Below are positions 27,102 through 35,143 of a DNA stretch of 64,000 nt, piece by piece. Numbering within the stretch: position 1 is the stretch's first letter; each line of letters begins with the position of its first letter. Source of the stretch: Echinicola strongylocentroti (lineage in GTDB: Bacteria > Bacteroidota > Bacteroidia > Cytophagales > Cyclobacteriaceae); contig NZ_CP030041.1 of the NCBI RefSeq assembly GCF_003260975.1, forward strand, positions 4,839,501 to 4,903,500, given 5' to 3'. Made by a program: the position numbers and the translations under genes. Below the pieces are notes generated by a model. The model saw nothing but the letters and a program-made list of their open reading frames with translations, was not told the origin of the DNA and made no database searches.

Positions 27102-27452
27102 TTATTTGTTAAATTTTCCTTTTCTCTTGTTCAAATCTCGCGCTATATGATGAATTGTTAGAATACTTACAGATTCTTCAGATTTTCTTCGATAAATAAT
27201 TCTGTAATTACCTTCTACTAGTTCCCTGATATTGGGGTCATTTATCTCAGGTGTAATTTTTCCAGCACGAATTTGCTCTTTGAGCCTTGATTTTGTAATC
27301 ATATTCTTAAATTCAGTAGTTAAATTTACAAAAATATCATCAATACAATTGTAAATACATGCTAACGTTTTACATATAGCTTGCAGCGGTTTCTGAGTGC
27401 TTTCTTGCTTTCCGAAGCCAAGCACGTGGTAAGGTGGTATGGAGTGATCCAT
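27102..27452 (-). pseudogene. RelE/ParE-type toxin, N-terminus replaced or lost
   Basis: The C-terminal 60 residues match the ParE/RelE toxin end: TPEINDPNIRELVEGNYRII, then the late strand VSILTIHHIARDL. The usual N-terminal strand and helix (a start such as K-V-x-W-S followed by A-x-x-D-L) is absent. In its place the frame runs through about 45 residues of no family resemblance that overlap the structured DNA ending near 27450. No antitoxin gene is adjacent. I therefore think the toxin is a truncated remnant cut at its 5' end by the neighbouring element. A functional short form cannot be excluded. Confidence 0.6.
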
Positions 27453-27651
27453 GCACTGAAGTAAGTCAGACTGTGGTGTCTGAACTGACGAGCAAAGCCT
27501 GTCCCGGCAAAACGGGAAACCAAATGCCGGGGCTATGAGGTTCCATGGGGTAGCACATCATGCCAAAATCCATAGCACTGAAAAAGGGACAGCACCATAA
27601 TAGTAGATGTGGCAGGATAAGCAGGACAATGAGCTATTTCCCATCGTGGGT
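27453..27651. ncRNA. 199-bp structured non-coding segment
   Basis: It lies between the truncated toxin and the TlpA-like gene. It has strong local pairing: AGTCAGAC with GTGTCTGAACT (27466-27486) and CCCGGCA with TGCCGGGG (27505-27532), with CCCG/CGGG as an alternative. The texture (GGGAAACC, AAAGGGACAG) recalls domain I of group II introns, but I found no RT gene or domain V, so the identity stays open. Confidence 0.35.
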
Positions 27652-28824
27652 TTATGGCTCTCGACTTTCTTCTTGATTTTGCTTATTGCCTATTTTTGTG
27701 ATTTCTACTTCAACCTGTTCTGGGTTAAGGGCAAGTCCATAATTGTCAAGTAGATAACTTTTAGCTACATCAATGTTTTCGAAAGGAAATTTTAATTCAA
27801 AATATCCATTTAATTTGGTCTTATCAATGACGAAAATTTCGAATCTATTTTCCAATTCATCCACTAAATCTTGTATAGTGATGCCATTTCCTTGCCAGGA
27901 GGTGCCGTTTGAAGAGGTTCCTTTTGCAGAATAGACTTTTGTCGTGTCAACTGCATTATTAATAAAGAGGTTATTATTTGATACCTTCAGGACATAACCT
28001 TCTACTTCCTTTTTCTCAATAGTCAGTTGATAATCCAATTCATGCAATAATGATCTGGTTACTGCAGCCCTTCTTTCATTATGGGGCAAATCCTCAGGGA
28101 ATTTAAAGCGAACATCGTAGCGGTTTTGGTCGGCAACTGAAATCCTGCTTTTGCTTTTTTTGAGGAGGAAGGTTAATATTTCGTCAAGCGGTTGGTTGGC
28201 GATGCTCAATTCCCAGGAATTGGATTGCATACCAACTACCGATCCGTCCAAGTATTCATTTTTAGTGACAGTGATGGGGTAGAGATGGTTGGTGTTTAAT
28301 TCTTTGTTTGGGGCTGGATGCTGTTGATCCGCCATCACCTGCGGGTAATACTTCTTGTGGAGCAAAGCATCTATCATATCGCTGGTAAGAAGTGAAGGAT
28401 GCCCTCTCCACTTCAAAATCCCATTTTCATCAATTAAAAATGTCGTTGGATAAGCATTTACTTCATAGTTGTTTATAGTTTGATAGGCTGTATCAGTTCC
28501 TACAGACGCCAAAATTTTCTTTCTGGATAGGAATTTAGATACATCGTCCTCATTTTCATAGGTGAGGGCAATAAATGAAATGTTTTCATTTTTGTATTTT
28601 TCCGTAAGGTCGTTCAGATGGGGAATAGTATATACACACGGAGCGCAATTCGTAAACCAGAAGTCCAAAACAATCGCTTGACCTGTTGTTTTCAGTTCAT
28701 CGCCGTCGGCATTATTTACCCAGGTATCCACGACAATGGCAGGAGCTTTCTCTCCAATATGCACTTGGGCATAAGCATTAACGACTGCTAAAAATAATAT
28801 ATTTATTAATATTGTTTTTTTCAT
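27652..28824 (-). CDS. TlpA-like thioredoxin-fold protein with C-terminal DUF3738-like domain
   Basis: A 390-residue secreted protein. I chose the ATG at 28824 (MKKTILINILF), which gives a clean signal peptide ending AYAQ; another ATG lies three codons upstream. A TlpA/AhpC-type thioredoxin domain follows, with VLDFWFTNCAPCVYTIP holding the CxxC pair, and AYPTTFLIDENGILKWRGH. The second half, with LPHNERRAAVTRSLLHELDY and FELKFPFENIDVAKSYLLD, resembles the DUF3738 (soil-type) repeats found after such domains. Probable role: periplasmic thiol-disulfide exchange coupled to another envelope process. The partner is unknown. Confidence 0.8.
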   Translation of the reverse strand: MKKTILINILFLAVVNAYAQVHIGEKAPAIVVDTWVNNADGDELKTTGQAIVLDFWFTNCAPCVYTIPHLNDLTEKYKNENISFIALTYENEDDVSKFLSRKKILASVGTDTAYQTINNYEVNAYPTTFLIDENGILKWRGHPSLLTSDMIDALLHKKYYPQVMADQQHPAPNKELNTNHLYPITVTKNEYLDGSVVGMQSNSWELSIANQPLDEILTFLLKKSKSRISVADQNRYDVRFKFPEDLPHNERRAAVTRSLLHELDYQLTIEKKEVEGYVLKVSNNNLFINNAVDTTKVYSAKGTSSNGTSWQGNGITIQDLVDELENRFEIFVIDKTKLNGYFELKFPFENIDVAKSYLLDNYGLALNPEQVEVEITKIGNKQNQEESREP

Positions 28825-28835
28825 AAAAGCCATAT

Positions 28836-28907
28836 TTTATTCTGGGTATTTTGTGCTTTCTGTGAGGGATAGAATCTACTGGCAAAAAAGCGTATAATCA
28901 ACATAGA
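28836..28907. repeat. Dispersed repeat, copy 2
   Basis: This is the counterpart of 21521-21592, running from TTTTATTCTGGGTATTTTGT to AAAGCGTATAATCAACAT. It lies directly before the TlpA-like start on the minus strand. Roughly three quarters of positions agree by eye, and no frame is conserved. Confidence 0.7.
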
Positions 28908-29111
28908 TAAAATCGTTCACTTCTGTTTACTATTAGATATTCTCGAAAAGTACCGAATCTTTAGGTCTTAAAAAAATACCCCAAATTTGGTGTTTCCCAA
29001 CATTCAATTTATCCACACATTAAAATTCCATTAGAAATGAACCATTATTTGCAATTTCCCGTCCATACTACTTAATATTGATTGGAAATATATACCCTTT
29101 AAGACAGATCA

Positions 29112-29807
29112 GTGAGAAAAATATTGCTTGTAGAAGACGACAGCCGTGTCAGTGCATTTATCATAAAAGGCCTAAAAGAAGAGGGCTATGATGTAGCCCT
29201 TGCCATGGACGGAAAGATGGGCCTTCAAATGGCACTTCAGGGCAATTATGACCTGATCATATTGGATATTATGATTCCTGAGATGAACGGAATAGAAGTC
29301 TGCAAGGAGATCAGAAAGCAGGATGCCACTGTCCCAGTACTTTTTTTGACTGCCTTGGGAAGTACCGAAAACGTGGTGATGGGATTGGACAGCGGGGCAG
29401 ACGATTACCTGTCCAAACCATTTAAATTCATCGAACTGCTGGCAAGGGTGAGGACCTTGATGAGAAGGTCTTCCTATAGCAGTGGAAGTGAAAGTAAGTC
29501 CGAAAATACGTATAGGTTTGGTGATTTGGAATTGGACGATGATACCAAGACGGTAACAAGGGATGGAATGACCATTAGCCTGACCTCTACCGAGTACAGG
29601 TTGTTACTGATGTTTATGAAAAATCAGCGAAGGGTGCTTTCCCGCATTGATATTTTGGAGGAAGTTTGGGGAATTGATTTTGACATGGGCACCAATGTGG
29701 TGGATGTTTACGTGAATTATTTGAGAAAGAAACTGGAAAAATACAATGGCTCTCGCCTTATCCAGACGGTCATAGGAATGGGATATGTATTAAAAGAAGC
29801 AGAATGA
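29112..29807 (+). CDS. OmpR-family response regulator
   Basis: A 231-residue regulator with a GTG start at 29112. The receiver has the acidic pair in LLVEDDSR (D9, D10), the phospho-acceptor D52 in ILDIMIPEMNG, and the conserved Lys in DDYLSKPFKF. The DNA-binding half is a winged helix (DGMTISLTSTEYRLLLMF; NVVDVYVNYLRKKLE; IQTVIGMGYVL). It overlaps the histidine kinase gene by 4 bp, so they form a coupled two-component system. The regulon is not known from the sequence. The following three genes on the same strand are candidates. Confidence 0.95.
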   Translation: MRKILLVEDDSRVSAFIIKGLKEEGYDVALAMDGKMGLQMALQGNYDLIILDIMIPEMNGIEVCKEIRKQDATVPVLFLTALGSTENVVMGLDSGADDYLSKPFKFIELLARVRTLMRRSSYSSGSESKSENTYRFGDLELDDDTKTVTRDGMTISLTSTEYRLLLMFMKNQRRVLSRIDILEEVWGIDFDMGTNVVDVYVNYLRKKLEKYNGSRLIQTVIGMGYVLKEAE

Positions 29808-31264
29808 AAACGCAGAATAAAATCGTCTACGTCCTATTGATCGTATTTTTTAGTTATACGTTATTGTTCAGTGGATTTATTTATTATTCGATTTCCAATT
29901 ATGCTTTTACGGATTTTTATAAGCGACTTGAGATCAGGGCGATTACCACGGCCAAGTCCCAGTTGGAGAATGAAAGCGAGGGAAATATCATTCGAGAGCT
30001 GAGGCAAGAGTACCTTGAAGTGCTTCCCGATGAGGAGATAAAAATGTACAAATTGCCAGAAAACGGTGAATGGCAAGGGGTAAGCGGACTTGAAAAGTTC
30101 AAAAGTGGCTTTATTGAAGAGATATTGGAGGATGGTACCAGTATGTATAATGACAGCCGGACTTTTTTTTATGGCACTACTTATACTACGGTGGGAAAGG
30201 CCACCTATTTGGTCATTATTTCTGCCGAGAACTATTTCATCACGCACCATGTGCACTATTTGCGGAACCTTTTGTTTACTTCCTTGGCGATTGCTTTTGT
30301 GATCATATTGGTGGTGGCATTTTTGTTTACCCGTAAATACATCCAGCCGATCAATGACATCATCGAAAAGGTGAAAGAAATCAGTTCTGAAAATCTCCAC
30401 CTGAGGCTCAACCAAAAGTCAAAAAATGATGACACCATCTCCCAGCTTGCACAGACGTTTAATGACATGCTGAACAGGCTGGAGACCTCTTTTGAGACAC
30501 AGAAAAACTTTATCAGCAATGCCAGTCATGAGCTGAACACCCCCTTGACGAGTATTATCGGTGAGGCTGATGTGACCTTAAGCAAGATAAGACGACCGGA
30601 AGAATATATCATGTCGCTACAGACCATTTTGGAGGAGGCCGAGAAGCTGGATAAAAAAACCAAAGCCTTGCTCATGTTGGCCCAGACAGGTTTTGATGGC
30701 AAGCGGCAGAAATTCAATATGCTGCGTACCGATCAGCTGATCATGGATGTCAAAGATACCGTCGAAAAGATCTATCCAGGGAGTAAGATCAGCATCGATT
30801 TTAGCCTATTGCCGGAGAACCCTTATAAGCTGAAAATCAATGCCAATGAAGCTCTCCTTCACCTTGCCCTCTCCAATATTATCCTGAATGGTTGTAAATA
30901 TTCCGATTTTAGCCCAGTGCATGTGGCCTTGGGCGTCTCTGAAGGAAAGGTAATTGTCATTGTAAAAGATGAAGGAATAGGTATACCGGATACAGAAATG
31001 AAGTATATCTATGATCCCTACTTTAGAGCTTCCAATACCAAAAATCACGAAGGATACGGCATTGGGTTGCCGTTGGCACGGAATATCGTCCGAATGCACA
31101 GGGGGGAACTAGTAGTCACCTCTACAGAAAATGAAGGAACTACCGTGCAAATCACCCTTCCCTGTTTTTTTACATCCCAAGAAATCAATGAAGGTAAAGC
31201 CGAGCAAATTGTGAAGGCTTATCATAAGGACCGGAATAACTTCCTGAAAAACCAAAGTCATTAG
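29804..31264 (+). CDS. Sensor histidine kinase (HAMP, HisKA, HATPase)
   Basis: A 486-residue membrane kinase. Helix 1 is at about 8-29, a periplasmic loop with no known sensor fold at 30-150, and helix 2 at about 155-176. HAMP follows (YIQPINDIIEKV...). The dimerisation domain has SNASHELNTPLTSI with H242. The ATPase domain shows N (LSNIILNGCKYS), G1 (VKDEGIGIP), F (DPYFRAS) and G2 (GYGIGLPLA) boxes. The partner is the overlapping response regulator. The stimulus is unknown; the loop lacks Cys pairs or His clusters that would hint at redox or metal sensing. Confidence 0.95.
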   Translation: MKTQNKIVYVLLIVFFSYTLLFSGFIYYSISNYAFTDFYKRLEIRAITTAKSQLENESEGNIIRELRQEYLEVLPDEEIKMYKLPENGEWQGVSGLEKFKSGFIEEILEDGTSMYNDSRTFFYGTTYTTVGKATYLVIISAENYFITHHVHYLRNLLFTSLAIAFVIILVVAFLFTRKYIQPINDIIEKVKEISSENLHLRLNQKSKNDDTISQLAQTFNDMLNRLETSFETQKNFISNASHELNTPLTSIIGEADVTLSKIRRPEEYIMSLQTILEEAEKLDKKTKALLMLAQTGFDGKRQKFNMLRTDQLIMDVKDTVEKIYPGSKISIDFSLLPENPYKLKINANEALLHLALSNIILNGCKYSDFSPVHVALGVSEGKVIVIVKDEGIGIPDTEMKYIYDPYFRASNTKNHEGYGIGLPLARNIVRMHRGELVVTSTENEGTTVQITLPCFFTSQEINEGKAEQIVKAYHKDRNNFLKNQSH

Positions 31265-31415
31265 CCCGTAGGCAATGATTCCAGGAGGAAACAACCCGAT
31301 AGGATTACGTGGCAGCCTGTTTGACCAATATTCTAATCCCATCCTAATCTCATTCTTAGCCCCCTCTAATTGGCAGGGTGTAGTTTTGCTTACGATCATA
31401 AAAACAATGTGATAG

Positions 31416-31919
31416 ATGAGAAAAACAGTGCTAATACCAACTGACTTTACCGTAAAATCTTTGAACTTGGTGAAATCTGCTCTAAATGCCAATGATGATT
31501 GCCAATTGGAAATCATTCTTTTACATGGAATATATCTTCCTGATTCTATCTCAGAGCTATTGTTTTTTAGGAAGAAAGAAGTCATTCGGAAACTGGAGAA
31601 CACGGCTTTTAAAGAATCATGTGAGCTGTTACTGGGCAAGTATGGTTCGCGCATCGAGAGCATTAGTGCAGACTTGTTTTCTGGTTATAACCAATCGGCT
31701 TTTGAGAATTATCTGGAAGGGAACAGGGTGGATGAAATCTATGCTTTTTCAGAATACGATTTTAGGGCTTGCCATAAGCGAAGCTTTGACCTGATGCCAC
31801 TGATCGAAAAAACAAGCGTACACCTTACCAAAGTAAAATGGGTGGACCATGGGAGAAGACATGACCTTGACAAAAATCAGTTGGCAGCCCTCTTTTTCGG
31901 GCATTTTAGTCCATCATAA
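31416..31919 (+). CDS. Universal-stress-protein-like protein
   Basis: A 167-residue cytosolic protein. The first strand and loop KTVLIPTDFTVKSLNLVKSA (3-22) match the UspA fold, and IILLHGIYLPDSISE fits strand 2. The ATP-binding Gly-rich loop GxxGxxG(S/N) of classical UspA is missing, so it would be a non-ATP-binding or divergent member. It begins 151 bp after the kinase, and the next gene follows by 12 bp. A function beyond stress response cannot be given. Confidence 0.55.
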   Translation: MRKTVLIPTDFTVKSLNLVKSALNANDDCQLEIILLHGIYLPDSISELLFFRKKEVIRKLENTAFKESCELLLGKYGSRIESISADLFSGYNQSAFENYLEGNRVDEIYAFSEYDFRACHKRSFDLMPLIEKTSVHLTKVKWVDHGRRHDLDKNQLAALFFGHFSPS

Positions 31920-31931
31920 CCAAACTATGCC

Positions 31932-32399
31932 ATGAAGATAAAATTGATGTATGCCGGGGTGATTGTATTGCTATTTGGGGTGGTGATTACCCTAGTGGCC
32001 AATGATGTCAGCCCTGAACGAAAGCTGATCGGAAAGTGGGAGGAAGTCATGTGGAAGTATGAAAAACTTGATAGTCCTGAGGGCAATGTTTTGGATTCAT
32101 TTCATATTAACGATCAACTAAAGCAAGAAATAAGCAGAGAGCTGGTAATCCACAAGGCAGAAACCTGGGAGGTGAGGCCTGACGGAACCATTCTATTGCA
32201 TAAGAAAGGTGAGGAGGTAGATGAGTTGCATTGGCGGTTAAAGGGCCGTGGGCATGTGCTAAAACTGTTTGGCCACGGAGATAGTCTGGAGCATTACCAG
32301 ATCCAGCAACTTACGGATGACACCATGGAGATCCATTTCAATTCAGATTTGCAGGCACGTGGCATCATCAAAATGGTCTTCGTAAAAGCTAAAAATTAA
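31932..32399 (+). CDS. Small membrane-anchored protein of unknown function
   Basis: A 155-residue protein with one N-terminal hydrophobic segment (7-23, VIVLLFGVVITLVAND). It is followed by KLIGKWEEVMWKYEK, a 'G-x-W' start like that of lipocalin-type domains, and a strand-rich remainder ending GIIKMVFVKAKN. I do not recognise the family firmly. It sits between the Usp-like gene and the DUF1275 gene (12 and 5 bp gaps), so the three are probably co-transcribed. Confidence 0.6.
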   Translation: MKIKLMYAGVIVLLFGVVITLVANDVSPERKLIGKWEEVMWKYEKLDSPEGNVLDSFHINDQLKQEISRELVIHKAETWEVRPDGTILLHKKGEEVDELHWRLKGRGHVLKLFGHGDSLEHYQIQQLTDDTMEIHFNSDLQARGIIKMVFVKAKN

Positions 32400-32404
32400 A
32401 ACCA

Positions 32405-33199
32405 ATGCTCAGAAAATTCAGCAATAGTAGAACGCTAAGCGATAATATTAAACTGGGGAGCTTGACAGCTTTTTCTGCAGGAATGGTCAATGTGGTCTCT
32501 GTGATGTTGTTCTTCGCTTTCACTTCTAATGTGACAGGCCACTATGCGGTCTTGGCTGAGGAAATAGCCAAGGGAAACTGGTACCAGGCCGGTGTGGTGG
32601 CTGCATGGATCATGTTTTTCTTCCTTGGTGGGTTTACCTCCAATTGTATCATTATCCATTTCAATAAAAATTACACTTATTTATCACATGCTGTTCCTGT
32701 GATTTTGGAGATCTTATGTCTACTGGTTGTGGGCACTTATGTGCAGTTTTATTATGCAGAGACATTGCTTGAAACCGAATGGTTGGTGGGCTTGATGCTC
32801 TATGCTATGGGTCTTCAAAATGGCCTGACTGCAAGTATTTCCAATTCTGCAGTCAAGACAACACACTTGACAGGTTTGACCACGGACCTGGGCATGTTAT
32901 TTTCCATGTTTACCAAGAAGGAATACCGTCAAAATCCACAACTGAGAGGCAAGCTGAAGATTCAAATGTCCATAATGGTCAGCTATTTATCCGGCGGTAT
33001 TACGGCAGGGTATATTTATATGACCATTGCTTATAATGTCTTTTATATCGTTTGTCTATTCCTCTTGGTTGTCATTGGCTATGATTACTATAAATTGAAA
33101 TATTATGAACTGGTCAATCGGCGTGAGCTGAGAAGTAAAAAAGATCATTACAGATATATAGCACCAAAGAATAAAAAGAAAGTCCTCGAAAAAGCCTGA
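32405..33199 (+). CDS. DUF1275 (YoaK-type) membrane protein
   Basis: A 264-residue protein with about six membrane helices. GSLTAFSAGMVNVVSVMLFF and SNVTGHYAVLAEEI are the DUF1275 N-terminal signature, and LMLYAMGLQNGLTASISNSA with TTHLTGLTTDLG the central one. The C-terminus is Lys-rich and cytosolic. The biochemical function of this family is not established. It is the last gene of the run and is followed by a good terminator at 33239. Confidence 0.88.
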   Translation: MLRKFSNSRTLSDNIKLGSLTAFSAGMVNVVSVMLFFAFTSNVTGHYAVLAEEIAKGNWYQAGVVAAWIMFFFLGGFTSNCIIIHFNKNYTYLSHAVPVILEILCLLVVGTYVQFYYAETLLETEWLVGLMLYAMGLQNGLTASISNSAVKTTHLTGLTTDLGMLFSMFTKKEYRQNPQLRGKLKIQMSIMVSYLSGGITAGYIYMTIAYNVFYIVCLFLLVVIGYDYYKLKYYELVNRRELRSKKDHYRYIAPKNKKKVLEKA

Positions 33200-33238
33200 A
33201 CATATGATGGTGGTAGTCAAAAGACAGGCTTAGTTCAG

Positions 33239-33275
33239 ACACCTGCGAGTTATGTTACTTGTAGGTGTTTTTTTA
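33239..33275 (+). terminator. Rho-independent terminator
   Basis: ACACCTGC (33239-33246) pairs with GTAGGTGT (33261-33268) in 8 bp with one wobble, followed by a run of seven T. It lies 40 bp after the DUF1275 stop. Confidence 0.8.
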
Positions 33276-33345
33276 TTTTCTTTTTAAAACCATTTAGTTA
33301 AGGGCTATGGAGTATCACCAAGTTTTACTATTGCCTAAAAAACGC

Positions 33346-33425
33346 CATGCCGTAGGCATGAAAGCTTGGTAACAGTCATGACCATCAGTCTTATGTAATG
33401 TGCCGTAGGTACATTACATTTTTTA
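33346..33425. repeat. Two GCCGTAGG hairpins
   Basis: CATGCC-GTA-GGCATG (33346-33360) is a perfect hairpin. TGTAATGT (33394-33401) and ACATTACA (33411-33418) make an 8-bp stem around GCCGTAGGT, followed by TTTTTTA. The shared GCCGTAGG core suggests members of a dispersed repeat family; the second could end plus-strand transcription. They sit between convergent genes. Confidence 0.55.
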
Positions 33426-33469
33426 CCGCATGCACCATTATTTTAGTGGTGGAGAGGAGGTGAAGGGAG

Positions 33470-34933
33470 TTATTCTATCATCAGCACTTTTTTGATCACA
33501 TCTTGCTGTTCGGAATCATCAGCCATGATCATAAGCGTATCGTTTCCTTTGAGCTCTGTTTCGCCATTGGGCGTGATGAACTTTCCGTTCCTGCTGATCA
33601 AAACGATAAGGCAGGTGCTTGGAAAACCAATTTCAAGGATTTTTTTACCTATTACCCCTGCGTTTTCGGGTAGGTCCACTTCGATCAGTTCATTTTTGAC
33701 ATCCTCGGAGAGTTCTATGTCCAGCAGTGATTTTTTCTTAAGTCCTTCAGGAAGAGCCAGTCCTAGGATCTTGGCCGCCAGCGAGAGGGTGGTGGCTTGT
33801 ACGGCTACAGAAGTCAACACGATAAAGAAAACGATATGGAAGATTACATCTGACATCTCCACACCATGAATCATGGGAAAGGTAGCAAAGACAATAGGTA
33901 CCGCCCCCCTGAGTCCTACCCATGATATAAATAGCTTTTCCTTGAAGTTATATTTAAATGGAAGCAGTGTCAGGAAGACACCTAGAGGTCGGGCGATCAC
34001 TATAAGGAATATTGCTGCTGCCAGAGCCAGGCCAATTACCGGAAGCATCTGAGAAGGGAAAACCAAAAGCCCCAATGTGATAAACATCACCACCTGCATG
34101 AGCCAAGCAACACCATCAAAAAACTTCATCATGCTCCTTTTATGCAGCATTTTTCCGTTGCCTACGGTGAGGGCACAGATGTAAACCGCCAAGAAACCAT
34201 TGCCGCCTAATAGATCCGTCAGGGTATAGGTGAGCATGACCAGAGAAATCATCAGCACTGGGTACAGTCCTTCCGTGTCTAGTTTTATTTTATTTACAAT
34301 AAGGACAATCCCCCTTCCGATTAACCATCCCAAAAGTGCACCAACGATCATTTGTGTGAAAAACATGGGGATAATTTCCTTTATCGAAAAATCTTGAATG
34401 GTGATCAAGCTGGTCAATGAAATCGTCAGAAAGTAGGCCATCGGGTCATTGCTCCCACTTTCCAGCTCCAATAATGGACGGAGGTTTCCTTTCAGCCCGA
34501 TGCTTTTGCTTCGTAAAATGGAAAATACCGCAGCGGCGTCAGTAGAGGAGACGATCGAGCCGAGTAAGAGGCTTTCTAGTAGTGTAAGGTCTGAAATCCA
34601 ATAAACGAAACCTCCCAAGGATATACTGGTCAGTAATACCCCTATGGTGGAGAGCGAGATCCCTTGTGCCAAGATGGGCTTTACAGAAGGCCATTTGGTA
34701 TCTAGACCACCAGAAAAAAGGATAAAAGTAAGGGCAATAATACCCAAAAACTGTGTCAATGAAGGATCATCGAAAACGATCCCACCAATACCGTCCGAAC
34801 CCGCCAACATACCTACGCCGAGGAATATCAACAGCGCAGGAATGCCTGTTTTGCCTGAAGTCTTACTTGCTATTACCCCGGCAAAAAGTAAAAGGGAGCT
34901 GATCAAAAGGTTGTTTTCGGTTGTAAGAATCAT
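33470..34933 (-). CDS. CPA1-family K+/H+ (or Na+/H+) antiporter with RCK_C domain
   Basis: The protein has about twelve helices and then a soluble RCK_C/TrkA_C domain. I chose the ATG at 34933 because MILTTENNLLISSLLLFAG aligns with the start of NhaP2-type proteins; an in-frame ATG also lies at 34990. Family motifs are GIPALLIFLGVGMLAGSDGIGG, SSTDAAAVFSIL and LELESGSNDPMAYFLT (the Asp of ND is essential in the family), and WVGLRGAVPIVFA. The end has VIGKKILEIGFPSTCLIVLI and GNDTLMIMAD. It exchanges monovalent cations for protons at the inner membrane; K+ is likely by domain layout. Confidence 0.9.
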   Translation of the reverse strand: MILTTENNLLISSLLLFAGVIASKTSGKTGIPALLIFLGVGMLAGSDGIGGIVFDDPSLTQFLGIIALTFILFSGGLDTKWPSVKPILAQGISLSTIGVLLTSISLGGFVYWISDLTLLESLLLGSIVSSTDAAAVFSILRSKSIGLKGNLRPLLELESGSNDPMAYFLTISLTSLITIQDFSIKEIIPMFFTQMIVGALLGWLIGRGIVLIVNKIKLDTEGLYPVLMISLVMLTYTLTDLLGGNGFLAVYICALTVGNGKMLHKRSMMKFFDGVAWLMQVVMFITLGLLVFPSQMLPVIGLALAAAIFLIVIARPLGVFLTLLPFKYNFKEKLFISWVGLRGAVPIVFATFPMIHGVEMSDVIFHIVFFIVLTSVAVQATTLSLAAKILGLALPEGLKKKSLLDIELSEDVKNELIEVDLPENAGVIGKKILEIGFPSTCLIVLISRNGKFITPNGETELKGNDTLMIMADDSEQQDVIKKVLMIE

Positions 34934-35079
34934 AAATAGGTATGGTAAAGAATCGAAATAATTCATGAATTTAATAAACTGTCGGTGCAATACGGTTTAT
35001 GTGGAATTGTTTTTTTGTGGTGTCAATTCGGGCGAAAAGAATTATGGTAATAATTGATCAATTTTGACTAGATAGTTTT

Positions 35080-35094
35080 TGCAACATTGTTTCA
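35080..35094. promoter_or_regulatory. Operator-like palindrome, upstream box
   Basis: TGCAA-CATTG-TTTCA, one mismatch from TGCAA-N5-TTGCA. It lies 39 bp upstream of the second box before the TonB receptor gene. Confidence 0.5.
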
Positions 35095-35112
35095 ATAATC
35101 GTGTTTTGTTCT

Positions 35113-35133
35113 TATATTTGCAATATTGTTGCA
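35113..35133 (+). promoter_or_regulatory. Promoter -7 element with overlapping palindromic operator
   Basis: TATATTTG (35113-35120) fits the Bacteroidota -7 consensus TAnnTTTG, 24 bp before the receptor ATG. The perfect palindrome TGCAA-TATTG-TTGCA (35119-35133) overlaps its end, a position where a bound repressor would block transcription. The same box occurs at 38395-38409. I infer a Fur-family (perhaps Zur) site from the His-rich genes it controls. Confidence 0.65.
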
Positions 35134-35143
35134 TTAACTAAAG

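Noticed and set aside
27453..27651. Group II intron domain I
   Set aside because: Texture is suggestive, but no reverse transcriptase, no domain V and no defined ends. Kept only as a structured segment.
29861..31663. Two 184-codon minus-strand frames opposite the histidine kinase and the Usp-like gene
   Set aside because: They lie antisense to well-supported genes and show no domain or leader.
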